From assembly GCA_900553645.1 (NCBI GenBank), contig USEE01000093.1, positions 1 through 6,178 on the forward strand: 6,178 nt of DNA, given 5' to 3'. The notes under the pieces were generated by a model. The model saw nothing but the letters and a program-made list of their open reading frames with translations. It made no database searches and was not told the origin of the DNA. Shown one piece after another: positions 6,141 through 6,178 of this stretch. The number at the start of each line of letters is the position of its first letter. Position 1 is the first letter of the stretch. The stretch comes from an uncultured Eubacteriales bacterium. Its GTDB lineage: Bacteria > Bacillota_A > Clostridia > Christensenellales > Aristaeellaceae. Position numbers and translations under genes: made by a program.

Positions 6141-6173
6141 GGGGCGGCAGCTAACCATCAAAGCGGTGTGCAA

Positions 6174-6178
6174 GGATC
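6174..6178 (-). repeat. First five bases of the next CRISPR repeat, cut by the window edge
   Basis: GGATC begins exactly 61 nt after the preceding repeat start and after a 33-nt spacer (6141-6173), so the array continues to the right. Confidence 0.85.

Larger units (their letters stand above)
5259..6178 (-). CRISPR. Type I-E-like CRISPR array, 14 full repeats plus a degenerate one, continuing past the right edge
   Basis: Repeats of 28 nt recur every 61 nt without exception, starting at 5259 (degenerate), 5320, 5381, 5442, 5503, 5564, 5625, 5686, 5747, 5808, 5869, 5930, 5991, 6052 and 6113, with a further start at 6174. All 15 spacers are exactly 33 nt. On the plus strand each consensus repeat begins GGATCA, carries a perfect 6-bp stem CCCCGC/GCGGGG around a CCAT loop, and ends AAAAG. 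Its reverse complement begins CTTTTCCCCGC and ends GGGGGTGATCC, matching known type I-E repeats such as S. thermophilus CRISPR4, whose crRNA 5' handle ends GUGAUCC. The crRNA strand is therefore minus, which agrees with repeat decay at the left (leader-distal) end. The leader and cas operon are not in the window and are expected to the right. The type is assigned from the repeat only, since no cas gene is visible. Confidence 0.97.

Noticed and set aside
5132..6154. Several plus-strand open frames across the array, with recurring ITPAHAGK, DHPRPCGEK and GSPPPMRGK peptides
   Set aside because: These are translations of the CRISPR repeat in its three frames. The 61-nt period is not a multiple of three, so the three peptides alternate. 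Spurious proteins of this sort are well known in databases.

Overview
The window looks like accessory chromosome of a GC-rich Bacillota (Clostridia-like) bacterium, possibly gut-associated. This rests on strong GGAGG-type ribosome binding sites, sigma-A-like promoters, U-tailed intrinsic terminators, frequent ATA isoleucine codons in otherwise GC-rich genes, and a CRISPR repeat of the GTTTTCCCCGC...GGGGGTGATCC type found in Firmicutes and bifidobacterial type I-E systems. The phylum is an inference; there is no marker gene here.

Layout. Bases 1-170 are regulatory: a possible operator copy at the left edge, a likely terminator, and a MerR-type promoter with a 19-bp spacer carrying a perfect 15-bp dyad. 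This drives a MerR-family regulator with a GyrI-like effector-binding domain (171-986), closed by its own terminator. A new promoter with ordinary 17-bp spacing and a GC palindrome at its predicted start site drives a 1077-residue protein (1134-4367). That protein has no signal peptide and has the architecture of a multidomain glycoside hydrolase, but I cannot place it in a family. A strong hairpin follows. Its U tract overlaps the stop codon of a convergent minus-strand gene (4422-5198) encoding an aminoglycoside-nucleotidyltransferase-like protein with a DUF4111-type C-terminal half.

From 5259 to the right edge the window is a type I-E-like CRISPR array. It has one degenerate and 14 full 28-nt repeats, 15 spacers of exactly 33 nt, and the first five bases of another repeat at the edge, so the array is cut off by the window. 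The repeat sequence and the decayed left end indicate that crRNAs are transcribed from the minus strand. The leader and any cas genes should therefore lie to the right, outside the window. The nucleotidyltransferase gene lies just downstream of the array on the same strand.

Working together: I see no single operon. The regulator appears self-regulated and may control a gene to the left. The hydrolase-like gene has a promoter that is not MerR-type. The CRISPR array is an independent defence locus. The most promising leads are the unassigned hydrolase-like protein, a possible internal start in the regulator that would make a free effector-binding domain, the PAM-like base bias at the repeat edge, and three spacers whose crRNA-sense translations resemble phage or mobile-element proteins.
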